The position numbers and the translations under genes are program-made. Shown in pieces: positions 15,902 through 23,772 of a DNA stretch of 23,772 nucleotides. The stretch comes from Verrucomicrobiota bacterium (GTDB taxonomy: Bacteria; Verrucomicrobiota; Verrucomicrobiae; Limisphaerales; UBA11358), in assembly GCA_014860005.1 (NCBI GenBank), contig JACZKP010000197.1:1-23772 (forward strand), written 5' to 3'. Positions within the stretch are counted from its first letter, which is position 1. Every line of letters begins with the position of its first letter. The notes below the pieces were generated by a model. It saw only the letters and a program-made list of their open reading frames with translations, ran no database searches and was not told the DNA's origin.

Positions 15902-15917
15902 CCCCTGAAAGAAGGGG
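15902..15917. repeat. Short C/G hairpin upstream of the PEP-CTERM gene
   Basis: CCCCT (15902-15906) pairs with AGGGG (15913-15917) around a 6-base loop, followed by TTGT. A similar element, with an extra base pair and the same TTGT tail, lies at 18814-18831. Confidence 0.45.
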
Positions 15918-15969
15918 TTGTGAAAAGCCGCTGTCCCGTTAGGCTATTCATCAAACAGTAACCCGAATC

Positions 15970-16839
15970 ATGAACACGATCACAATTCGCTGCTGGCGCG
16001 GCATCGCATTAACGGTGGCTTTTATGGCCTGCTCCCAATTCGGTCAGACGGCCAGCTATGAATGGAACTTCAACGCCGGGAATCTTGCCCCCACTCTCGG
16101 CAATGGCGCGATGACTTATGCCGACGCTGAAAGCGGCACGTTGACGAGCTTTGGCAACACTGGCGGCGGCGTGCCAAACATCGGCGGCGAGGTTGCGTCG
16201 TTCATGCATGTCCCGGCATTCGCCAATTTGGGCAACGGTTACCACCTTAAGCTCAATGATACCGCACCTAACGGTGGCGGCGACTACGTCAATCAATACA
16301 CGATCATCTTCGATATTCTCAGCCCGGGTTCCATCAACTGGACGCCGTTCTTCAACACGGCCCACGACAATGGCAACGACGCGGATTTTTACCTCGCGGA
16401 CGACGGTTCTCTGGGCATTGGCCCGCTGGGCTACTCCAGCGCCGGCGTCATCGCTGCCGATACCTGGTATCGGGTTGCCTTCGCGGCAGACCTCGCTGCC
16501 GGCACGGTTTCTTACTATGTGAACGGAACGTCCGTTTATGACCGGACAGGCGGCTCGCTGCTTGATGGAAGGTTTGCGCTGTATTCCAATCAGGACGTGG
16601 AACCAAGCTTCCTCCTGTTTAACGAGGGCGACACGAGCGGACAATACACCCACGAACTCTACATCAGCAGCGTGGCGGTCGTTGACTGGATGCTCTCACC
16701 GGCGGACCTTCTCGCGCTGGGTGGCCCCAACGCCCAGGGCATTCTCCCAGTTCCCGAACCTTCTACCGTCACTCTGGGTCTGTTGGGGCTTCTCGCCCTC
16801 GCGGGAATGCGGTTGCGTCGGATTTTGGCGCGGGACTGA
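15970..16839 (+). CDS. PEP-CTERM protein with a concanavalin/LamG-like domain
   Basis: This 289-residue exported protein has a signal peptide (about 1-28) followed by a lectin-like beta-sandwich (30-259). It ends in a PEP-CTERM signal: VPEPSTVTLGLLGLLALAGM, then an arginine-rich tail (RLRRILARD). PEP-CTERM proteins are sorted by an exosortase to the cell envelope, usually together with exopolysaccharide genes. No exosortase is in the window. The sandwich is a close copy of the third domain of the EEP fusion at 12320: both have the run GYSSAGVIAA-TWYR and share SLLDGRFALYSN and LLFNEGDTSG. No Shine-Dalgarno sequence is seen. The shared gap with the divergent LuxR gene (257 bp) may hold the regulatory sites. 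Confidence 0.92.
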   Translation: MNTITIRCWRGIALTVAFMACSQFGQTASYEWNFNAGNLAPTLGNGAMTYADAESGTLTSFGNTGGGVPNIGGEVASFMHVPAFANLGNGYHLKLNDTAPNGGGDYVNQYTIIFDILSPGSINWTPFFNTAHDNGNDADFYLADDGSLGIGPLGYSSAGVIAADTWYRVAFAADLAAGTVSYYVNGTSVYDRTGGSLLDGRFALYSNQDVEPSFLLFNEGDTSGQYTHELYISSVAVVDWMLSPADLLALGGPNAQGILPVPEPSTVTLGLLGLLALAGMRLRRILARD

Positions 16840-17230
16840 AGCTCGGAACTTCGGTCACGTCTGTGGCGATGGCGTCGGCGACTGAGGGTTCAAGGGGCAA
16901 CTCGGCCCGTGTTCCGGTTGGTTCGTGCATACATGGCTGTCCGCGCTCCGGGTGAAAGTTCATGGCGAGTCATTCGACGAGGGGGATGGTCCCGCCCGTG
17001 CAGTTTGCGACGTGCTACCGGTTTGACTGCAAACTGAAGTGTTCCCGGATCGCGGTGAACGCCTGCTCAACTGACATTGCATCCGTGCCAATCGTCAGGA
17101 TGCAATCAGTTGGGTTCTCCCAGTCGCTTGTTGACGGACGAAGCGCATGGCTGAGTACTCGCGCGAGTGAGTTAACGGCAATGGCCGCTTGCGTTGGTCC
17201 GGTGCGTTCCACATCCTCGCTGCTGTAGTT
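16840..17230. other. Intergenic stretch with at most a small minus-strand ORF
   Basis: This covers 391 bases between the PEP-CTERM gene and the sulfotransferase. I see no recognisable family, RNA or clear repeat. The only plausible coding part is the minus-strand frame described at 17015-17242. Confidence 0.5.
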
Positions 17231-17242
17231 ATGAAACGGCAT
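17015..17242 (-). CDS. Possible small hypothetical protein
   Basis: This is a 75-codon frame from an ATG at 17242; a TTG at 17257 extends it by five. The composition looks protein-like, with normal charged and hydrophobic residues and a C-terminal amphipathic stretch (MSVEQAFTAIREHFSLQ). I recognise no family. Its start overlaps the sulfotransferase start head-to-head by 12 bases, which is unusual, and there is no Shine-Dalgarno sequence. It could be a remnant or chance frame. Confidence 0.3.
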   Translation of the reverse strand: MPFHNYSSEDVERTGPTQAAIAVNSLARVLSHALRPSTSDWENPTDCILTIGTDAMSVEQAFTAIREHFSLQSNR

Positions 17243-18778
17243 CGTCTTGTCTCGCAAACTTCACTCTCCCGGATGTTCCATGAAGCGGCGGAAGCCTGGA
17301 AGCGACAGGACTATCAACTCACCATCGAAACTCTGGAACGTGCCGCGCGTTTGGATCCGGCCAATGTCAGAATCCTGCTGGACCTGGGTCGCGCTTACGG
17401 ATTGCGCTACGACTACGCCGCGGCGGAACGCTGTTTTGAAAAGTCCGTGCGCGTGGCTTCGAACCGGGCCGAGGTCATGGCCGAGGCTGGCCGGCGCAGT
17501 CAGGAATTTGAGAATTTCGACATGGCCAGGCGCTACTTCAATCTAGCGGCGCAGCAGAGCGGGACGACGGCGGCCGTGTTTGTCTCGCTGGCGGAACTCA
17601 GCGAACGCCATGCGCAGTTGGATGAGGCGGAGCAATGGGTGGAACGGGCGCTGGCCGCACACGCGGAGCATCCGGCGGCATTACTGACCCGCGCACGGCT
17701 GAGCCGGCTGCGAGGCAAGCTCGAAGAAGCCGAGTCCGGCCTGCGTTCGCTCCTGGCAAAGCCCTCGCTCGAGACGTCAACCCGGGTGAGATTGTGGTAC
17801 GAGTTGGCGGCTGGCTTGGATCGTCAGGCGCGCTACGACGACGCCATGACCGCCTTGTTGGAGGCGAAATCGTTTCTGCGTCCCGTTGCTGCACCTCATG
17901 AGGCTACCCTGCACGGAATTCAGGATCGCGTGCGAGAAATGGAGAACACCATCTCGTCCGATGTCTTGAAACGTTGGTTCGATTCGCTTGAATTGCTGCA
18001 ACCCGCGCGCCGACTCGCGGTGTTGTGCGGTCATCCGCGCTCCGGCACGACGTTGCTTGAGCAAGTGCTCGATTCCCACAACGAAATCGTCAGCGCCGAA
18101 GAAACTCACATCTTTCACGATGAGGCTTACCTGCCGCTCAGCCGCGGTTTTTCGCCGGAGACTTCGGTGTTGGCGATGCTTGAGGCGGCTCCGGTCAGCG
18201 GCTTGCAGCAGGCACGGGAGAATTATTTCCGGTTCACCGCCGCGTTCCTTGGCAAGCAGATTGGCAACAAGCTGCTCGTGGACAAGAATCCGGCGTTGAA
18301 TGTCCTCATCCCCGCCGTGGCGCGCATTTTTCCCGAAGGCCGGTTGCTGGTGGCCATCCGCGATCCGCGCGACGTGTGTTTGAGTTGTTTCATGCAGCCG
18401 TTGGCGTTGAACCCGGTTAGTTCCGCGTACTTGAGTCTCGAAACCACCGTGACTCAATACGCCTCGGTGATGGGATTCTGGAGCGCCATGCGCCCACGGC
18501 TCAGCAACGCGTGGATGGAAATCCGCTACGAAGATGTGGTGGCCGATCTTGAGGGTGCGAGCCGGCGGCTGCTCAAATTCCTGGAAGTCGAGTGGGACGC
18601 GAAGGTCATGCGCTTTCATGAACATGCGCGGAACAAACCGCTGCGTTCGCCCAGCTATGCCGAAGTGACGAAACCGGTTTACCAGAGCGCGGCGGGACGT
18701 TGGCGAAATTACGAGAAGTATTTGACGCCGTATCTGGAGAGGTTGTCTCCTGTTTTGAGCGCCTACGGCTATTCCTGA
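17231..18778 (+). CDS. TPR-repeat sulfotransferase
   Basis: This protein has 515 residues from the ATG at 17231. The frame opens at 17189, but the ATG fits the start of the first helix better. Residues about 10-220 form TPR-like helix pairs, with repeated A-x-x-x-F and A-x-x-L-D-P patterns (ERAARLDPANVRILLDLGRA). The C-terminal half (about 255-515) is a sulfotransferase. It has the 5'-phosphosulfate loop GHPRSGTTLLEQ from residue 267 and a 3'-phosphate motif, AIRDPRDVCLSCF. The family transfers sulfate from PAPS to a sugar, protein tyrosine or small molecule. Bacterial TPR-sulfotransferases are common, but their substrates are mostly unknown. It lacks a signal peptide, so it should act in the cytoplasm, unlike eukaryotic Golgi tyrosyl-sulfotransferases. 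Nearby PEP-CTERM and pseudopilin genes hint at sulfation of a surface polymer, which is speculative. Confidence 0.92.
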   Translation: MKRHRLVSQTSLSRMFHEAAEAWKRQDYQLTIETLERAARLDPANVRILLDLGRAYGLRYDYAAAERCFEKSVRVASNRAEVMAEAGRRSQEFENFDMARRYFNLAAQQSGTTAAVFVSLAELSERHAQLDEAEQWVERALAAHAEHPAALLTRARLSRLRGKLEEAESGLRSLLAKPSLETSTRVRLWYELAAGLDRQARYDDAMTALLEAKSFLRPVAAPHEATLHGIQDRVREMENTISSDVLKRWFDSLELLQPARRLAVLCGHPRSGTTLLEQVLDSHNEIVSAEETHIFHDEAYLPLSRGFSPETSVLAMLEAAPVSGLQQARENYFRFTAAFLGKQIGNKLLVDKNPALNVLIPAVARIFPEGRLLVAIRDPRDVCLSCFMQPLALNPVSSAYLSLETTVTQYASVMGFWSAMRPRLSNAWMEIRYEDVVADLEGASRRLLKFLEVEWDAKVMRFHEHARNKPLRSPSYAEVTKPVYQSAAGRWRNYEKYLTPYLERLSPVLSAYGYS

Positions 18779-18813
18779 CCCAATCCTCAAACCAGCGGAC
18801 TCGCCAGCGAAGT

Positions 18814-18831
18814 CCCCCTCAAAACAGGGGG
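18814..18831 (+). terminator. C/G hairpin after the sulfotransferase
   Basis: CCCCCT (18814-18819) pairs with AGGGGG (18826-18831) across a 6-base loop, with TTGT after it. It starts 36 bases past the sulfotransferase stop and could act as a terminator, though the T-run is short. It resembles the element at 15902-15917. Confidence 0.45.
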
Positions 18832-18876
18832 TTGTCGCGGAGGGCAGCATGGACTTAAATTGCGTCGTTGTTACCC

Positions 18877-18882
18877 GGAGAG
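18877..18882 (+). promoter_or_regulatory. Shine-Dalgarno site for the pseudopilin
   Basis: GGAGAG lies immediately before AAA and the ATG at 18886 and is the clearest ribosome binding site in the window. It fixes the start at 18886 rather than the upstream in-frame TTG at 18868. Confidence 0.7.
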
Positions 18883-18885
18883 AAA

Positions 18886-19713
<828 letters not shown>

Positions 19714-19731
19714 CCCGCCTCAGTAATTCCG

Positions 19732-20220
19732 ATGAACAAACCCATGCTTGCCAAGGTCGCGCTCGCCGTGTTGTTGCTGGGCGGCGCAGGATTCCTTTTC
19801 GCACGCTTCTTGAAGCAGGGTGGCGGAGTTGGAGAGAATGAATTCTTTTACGACTTAAGTGAAAAGAAGCTTTTTGCGGCGCCGCGCGAGTCGCTGCCGC
19901 CCATCCGTGGCATCAATGACGCGGAGGAAGACGGCGTGCGCGCCGTGGTGATTGTATTGGGGAGCAATCCGGACGACAAAGCTGCGCGCACGATCGCTTA
20001 CCTGGAGAAATATGCTCCGGAGTTGAAACAACACCTCCATAAAGTCCGAGCCGGCGAAGCGGAACCTCTGCCAACCAGGGTCCGCAACGGCTACCGCCTG
20101 GTGAAGCGGGTCGAGGACGAAGCTTGGCATCCGCTCAATACGCCCCAAGGAGAAAAGATCCTAACCGAATGGAATGTGGCCGGTCCGGACGGCAAGTATC
20201 CGGTTGTCTGTTCACCGTGA
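19732..20220 (+). CDS. Membrane-anchored hypothetical protein, operonic with the pseudopilin
   Basis: This 162-residue protein has one N-terminal membrane helix (LAKVALAVLLLGGAGFLFARF) and then a soluble domain of about 130 residues that should face the periplasm. That domain starts with a Phe/Tyr-rich stretch (ENEFFYDLSEKKLF), continues with an EEDGVRAVVIV strand and an IAYLEKYAPELKQHL helix, and ends in conserved-looking WNVAGPDGKYPVV. I do not recognise a family. It starts 18 bases after the pseudopilin stop, so a joint transcript and a role in its assembly or display are plausible but unproven. Confidence 0.8.
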   Translation: MNKPMLAKVALAVLLLGGAGFLFARFLKQGGGVGENEFFYDLSEKKLFAAPRESLPPIRGINDAEEDGVRAVVIVLGSNPDDKAARTIAYLEKYAPELKQHLHKVRAGEAEPLPTRVRNGYRLVKRVEDEAWHPLNTPQGEKILTEWNVAGPDGKYPVVCSP

Positions 20221-20283
20221 TGCGCCTACAGTTTTGCTGAATCTCAAACAAACTCAAACAGAACCACAATCAGTCTCAGACGT

Positions 20284-22353
20284 ATGAAGATCAAGAAATT
20301 CGCAAAGGCCCGCCCACTGGCGCTGCTCGCGCTGGGCGTGTTCCTCGGCCATGGCGCCCAAGCCGATACCATCCTGGATTTTGATTCATTGCCCGCTGGC
20401 CAGGGTCAGAACGAAACGATCATACAATCTTTCGGTGACAACGCGGTGGCATCCAGCGCCGGCATCACGGTGGCCGGCTTCGGCACTCCAAATATCGGTC
20501 TGACGTGGCAGGCCACTCCAGTAGCCGGAGGCGCCGCGAGGTGGGATTTCTACATTGACGACATCTGGGCGGCTGGTCAGTTGGACAGTTCGAGCGTGGG
20601 AGACCGCCACGAAGTGGTGTTCACTCCCAACAATCCCCAGGCAGCCGCGGTGATCAAGTCTTTCAACTTCCACCCCTACTATCTTTCCACCGAACGGTAC
20701 ACTTACGACGTAAGTGTTCTCGCCGGGGAAACCGTGTTAAGCGGTCCCAGCAACATCACATTCATTGCCGAATCCACCAAGGTTGCGGTGAATTTCAATT
20801 ACACCGGCGCCGCGGGGCAGGCGCTGACCTTGCGAATTACGCGAGTGGCCTCCACGCTGGGCGAGGGCGAAATCGAGGGTGGCGCCGCCAATATCGCCGT
20901 GGATGACATTACCTTCGCCCAGTTGCCCGAATCGGAACTCTCGGTGGGTCCGCAGGTCATTGCCGTTACCCCCGCGAACAATCAAATCAGCGTGGCCCCG
21001 GACGGGTTGTACCGGGCCAGTATCACCAACCTGACCACGTCGGTGGTGACTAACACGATCCAGTTAAGACTCAACGGCAATCCGGTATCGCCCGCGCCGG
21101 GGATTTCACAAGCCGATGATTTAACGACCGTGAGCTATCTGTCGCCCTCGGTGCTGCCCAGCGCTTCCACCAATCGCTATACGCTGACGTACGATGACAA
21201 CGGCGCCCCAGCCAAGAGCTACACGAACGAGGTTCAGTTTATCGTGGCGGCTTACGCTGACGTCCAGTTGCCGCCGCCAATTGTGTTTGAAGACTTCGAC
21301 AGCACACCCGAGGGCAGCCTGCCCTCCGGGTGGACGGCTGTCACTCTGGACACCCTCAGGAATCAGTCGGTGGTGTCCGAGCCAGCCCTTAACTTCGGCA
21401 ATCTGGACTCCGACGCGTACACGAACTGGACGACGGTGGACGTGTCACGGTTCACCGGCACGTTTGATACCTACAGCCAACTGTATAGCGGATTGACTCA
21501 ACCAGCGGGCTATGCGGAGGATTACCAGCGCGTGCTCGCGGTCAATCCTTCCAACGTCGTCAATGGCGCGTTCCTTCGCAACCTCGCCAGCGGTCGCATG
21601 GCGTTTGCCAACTCAGGCTATCGCAATGATGATCTGGGTCAGGTCATGTATCTGTTCTCACCCGATTTCGATCTCACCGGCAAGGCCGATGTTCATCTCG
21701 CCTTCCACAGTATCTGGGAGCAAAACCAGGACAGCCTCGCGGCGGTGGAGTATTCCATTGACAGTGGGACCAACTGGCTGCCGGTGGTTTACATGCTGGT
21801 GACCTCTGATGTGTACACGAACTTGGACGGCACAATTGACGCCGCAACGACGTTTTCAACGATCCACCCTGCCGGCTTTGAAGGGGTGGCCACGTACTAC
21901 AATCCGGAGACGGGGATCGAAGGCGGCTACTATGGCGCCTTCATTGGTGTGGACTCGAGTCAATGGTCCACCCTTGGCGACTTCATCAGCCGGCGCGCGG
22001 ATGATAACCCGGTCGCTTCCAAACGCGTGGAACTGTTCCGCCTACCGCAGGCGGACAATCAGCCGAAAGTGCGTCTGCGCTTCGCGCACGCCGGCACGGA
22101 TAGCTGGTATTTCGGCATTGATGACGTCGGGTTCTACAGCTTGGCGACTGCGCAAATGCAGATCAACAGCATCGTCCGCGAAGGAACTGTTGTAACCATC
22201 GCTTGGGATGGAGCGCCGGGAACGAAACTCCAGAAAGCTACCAGCCTGACCAATCCCGACTGGCAGGATGTTCCCGGCAGTGACGGCGCCAGCAGCGTCA
22301 ACGAAGCGACCTCAGACCCGGCGGCATTCTACCGTCTGGTCCGGCCCAACTGA
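20284..22353 (+). CDS. Large exported beta-sandwich protein, probable surface protein
   Basis: This 689-residue protein has a signal peptide ending GAQA before DTILDF. Region 1 (about 28-218) is a jelly-roll-like sandwich starting LDFDSLPAG and closing IAVDDITF, as in choice-of-anchor adhesins. Region 2 (about 220-325) is Ig-like. Region 3 (about 335-621) is a long jelly roll with FEDFDSTPEG at its start, a LAFHSIWEQNQDSLAAVEYS core and YFGIDDVGFYS at its end, resembling MAM/immune-inhibitor-A attachment domains. Region 4 (625-689) is the C-terminal domain shared with the subtilase and the EEP fusion, ending FYRLVRPN. There is no PEP-CTERM or LPXTG signal, and no catalytic motif is seen. It is probably a binding or structural surface protein. 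Confidence 0.85.
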   Translation: MKIKKFAKARPLALLALGVFLGHGAQADTILDFDSLPAGQGQNETIIQSFGDNAVASSAGITVAGFGTPNIGLTWQATPVAGGAARWDFYIDDIWAAGQLDSSSVGDRHEVVFTPNNPQAAAVIKSFNFHPYYLSTERYTYDVSVLAGETVLSGPSNITFIAESTKVAVNFNYTGAAGQALTLRITRVASTLGEGEIEGGAANIAVDDITFAQLPESELSVGPQVIAVTPANNQISVAPDGLYRASITNLTTSVVTNTIQLRLNGNPVSPAPGISQADDLTTVSYLSPSVLPSASTNRYTLTYDDNGAPAKSYTNEVQFIVAAYADVQLPPPIVFEDFDSTPEGSLPSGWTAVTLDTLRNQSVVSEPALNFGNLDSDAYTNWTTVDVSRFTGTFDTYSQLYSGLTQPAGYAEDYQRVLAVNPSNVVNGAFLRNLASGRMAFANSGYRNDDLGQVMYLFSPDFDLTGKADVHLAFHSIWEQNQDSLAAVEYSIDSGTNWLPVVYMLVTSDVYTNLDGTIDAATTFSTIHPAGFEGVATYYNPETGIEGGYYGAFIGVDSSQWSTLGDFISRRADDNPVASKRVELFRLPQADNQPKVRLRFAHAGTDSWYFGIDDVGFYSLATAQMQINSIVREGTVVTIAWDGAPGTKLQKATSLTNPDWQDVPGSDGASSVNEATSDPAAFYRLVRPN

Positions 22354-22441
22354 ACTTGCGATGCGCGCTCCGTCCGGATCCGTTGCGCGCGTGCGGGCGG
22401 GGCGCTGACGCGTTAGGCAAACCATACTCGGTCGTTATGCC

Positions 22442-23401
22442 ATGAGAATTCCATTCCACCTACGCGCGTTTGTTCCGCGGTGTTTCCTTGGTCTTCTGGC
22501 CTTGATATCCATCGCCACCTGCCACACACACGCCGCTGAATCGGTTCGGGTCATGAGTTTTAACCTCTGGCACGGTGGCGACGCCGGGAAACAGCCATTG
22601 ACGAAAACGATGGAAGTCATCATTGCGGCCAAGGCAGACATCGTAGGCCTCCAGGAGACACACGGTTACGAGAAGGAGAAAGACACCGGGCGCCCCGACC
22701 ACGGACGCAAGCTCGCAGAAATGCTGGGCTGGCATTATTTCGATCAAGGTAACCGAACCGGTGTGTTGAGCCGGTATCCCATCGTCACCAACACCCCGCG
22801 CAAATGGGGCGTCAAGTTACGCCTGCCGTCAGGAAATGAAGTGTGGCTGTTCAACGTCCACTTCGCCGCCGCGCCGTATCAGCCTTATCAGTTGCTGCGG
22901 ATACCGTACTTTGACGCGCCGTTTCTCAAGACGTCGGAAGAGGCGGTGATTGCCGCGCGTCAGGCGCGGGGCGGACAGGTGGAGCGAATGTTGAGCGAAC
23001 TCAAACCGGTGTTTGCCGGCGGAGGGCCGGTGTTTCTGACGGGTGACTTCAACGAGCCGTCGCACCAGGACTGGACGGAACGCGCGGTGGCAGCGGGCAA
23101 ATGCCCTTTGCCGGTGGCATTTCCCTCAACTCTCGCCGTAACCCGTGCGGGCATGCGTGATGCATTTCGCACTGCGTTTCCCGATGAGGTCGCGCGGCCT
23201 GGCTGGACGTGGACGCCCACAACCGAAACGGACGATCCCAAGGACCGGCATGATCGAATTGATTACATCTTCGTCGGTGGCGCGAACGTGACGGTGAAGA
23301 CCTGCGAGCTTGTTGGGGAGGACCGGGCTTTCGCGGACATCGTAGTGCAGCCGTATCCGTCGGATCATCGCGCAGTGGTGACGACGGTGGCGCTTCCTTG
23401 A
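22442..23401 (+). CDS. Secreted EEP-fold nuclease/phosphatase, single domain
   Basis: This 319-residue protein starts with a signal peptide (…CFLGLLALISIATCHTHAAES). All EEP motifs are present: VMSFNLW, VGLQETHG, a histidine in NVHFAAAP, TGDFNEPSHQDW, RIDYIF and SDHRAVV. It is a paralog of domain 1 of the gene at 12320 but lacks the FN3-like, lectin and C-terminal domains. The arrangement of short stretches such as LSRYPIV and the GDFN-PSH motif is shared. It could be a non-specific DNase or a phosphodiesterase. No Shine-Dalgarno sequence is clear. The cysteine near the end of the signal peptide is not in an obvious lipobox. Confidence 0.93.
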   Translation: MRIPFHLRAFVPRCFLGLLALISIATCHTHAAESVRVMSFNLWHGGDAGKQPLTKTMEVIIAAKADIVGLQETHGYEKEKDTGRPDHGRKLAEMLGWHYFDQGNRTGVLSRYPIVTNTPRKWGVKLRLPSGNEVWLFNVHFAAAPYQPYQLLRIPYFDAPFLKTSEEAVIAARQARGGQVERMLSELKPVFAGGGPVFLTGDFNEPSHQDWTERAVAAGKCPLPVAFPSTLAVTRAGMRDAFRTAFPDEVARPGWTWTPTTETDDPKDRHDRIDYIFVGGANVTVKTCELVGEDRAFADIVVQPYPSDHRAVVTTVALP

Positions 23402-23772
23402 GCCAGATTGCGCGACCTTGTGCGTCCCAGTTGATGCCTCCATCGGTGCGGTGTCCAAACTTACTCAAGTCACTCAATCAGGATTGAAGTTGGGTGCGCC
23501 GCCTGAACCAATGCCGGCACCCGATTGGAAATCACCGTTGCCTTGTCCGGGCAGGTTGATTATACGGACAACATGAAGCGACCCCGGTCGAGTTTGGGTT
23601 ATCACGCGGACAGTTTTCGTACCGGCTGTAGCGTTAGCCCGACTTCCGCTATTCGACTGGGGAAACAGCGATTTTTCGGGGTCTTTGTTTCGTAAGTTGT
23701 TGCCCATGTGGCTGCGGATTTCTCAAATGTGCTGTAGTGCAGACCAACCCTCTTTTTCTTTGCGTGGGCCTG
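23402..23772. other. Intergenic tail of the window, no confident gene
   Basis: I see no domain-bearing frame here. A 77-codon minus-strand frame (23474-23707, ATG start) is Gly/Asn-rich near its end and ends at a stop without recognisable homology. It could be a small gene, a remnant or chance. The stretch runs off the window edge. Confidence 0.5.

Noticed and set aside
16769..16963. 64-codon minus-strand frame after the PEP-CTERM gene
   Set aside because: It overlaps the well-supported PEP-CTERM tail and has no recognisable domain.
23474..23707. 77-codon minus-strand frame near the window end
   Set aside because: The Gly/Asn-rich composition, lack of family and absence of a ribosome site are not enough to call a gene.

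Overview
The window looks like chromosomal DNA from a free-living member of the Verrucomicrobiota, probably near the Pedosphaera/Limisphaera group. This is inferred, not proven. The clues are a moderately high GC content, a prepilin-type pseudopilin ending in an H-X9-DG motif, a PEP-CTERM protein, a KP-43-like subtilase with many extra domains, large secreted beta-sandwich proteins with a shared C-terminal domain, and few Shine-Dalgarno sequences. I see no rRNA, tRNA, CRISPR array, integrase, transposase or phage module.

Layout. Positions 2-72 hold a perfect 20-bp inverted repeat. A secreted TIM-barrel protein that may be GH20-like follows (220-1827, +). Two minus-strand genes come next: a YdcH/DUF465 protein with a CxxC tail (1985-2263), and a receiver-PAS-PAS-PP2C phosphatase whose receiver lacks the phosphoacceptor aspartate (2389-4398). 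Divergent from these is a 1702-residue secreted subtilase (4598-9706, +). A roughly 600-bp non-coding stretch with several hairpins leads to a small membrane protein (10325-10573, -). Then come an S1/P1-type nuclease (10695-11762, +), a DUF423 membrane protein (11839-12204, +) and a secreted endonuclease/exonuclease/phosphatase (EEP) enzyme fused to a lectin-like domain (12320-14389, +).

A LuxR-type regulator with an unusual N-terminus (14414-15712, -) converges on the EEP gene and diverges from a PEP-CTERM protein (15970-16839, +). The PEP-CTERM protein carries a close copy of the EEP enzyme's lectin domain. A TPR-sulfotransferase (17231-18778, +), a pseudopilin (18886-19713, +), an anchored hypothetical protein (19732-20220, +), a large exported beta-sandwich protein (20284-22353, +) and a stand-alone EEP enzyme (22442-23401, +) complete the window.

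How the parts may work together. Eight or nine of the sixteen well-supported genes encode exported or anchored products: a protease, an S1/P1 nuclease, two DNase-I-fold enzymes, a glycosidase-like protein, lectin-like adhesins and a pseudopilin. This suggests a surface and extracellular degradation locus for scavenging polymers. Two regulators sit among them, and both carry receiver domains altered at the phosphorylation site. The most interesting signals are the fused and separate EEP and lectin paralogs, the tandem integrase-arm-like modules on the LuxR regulator, the two degenerate receivers, and a C-terminal domain shared by three secreted proteins.
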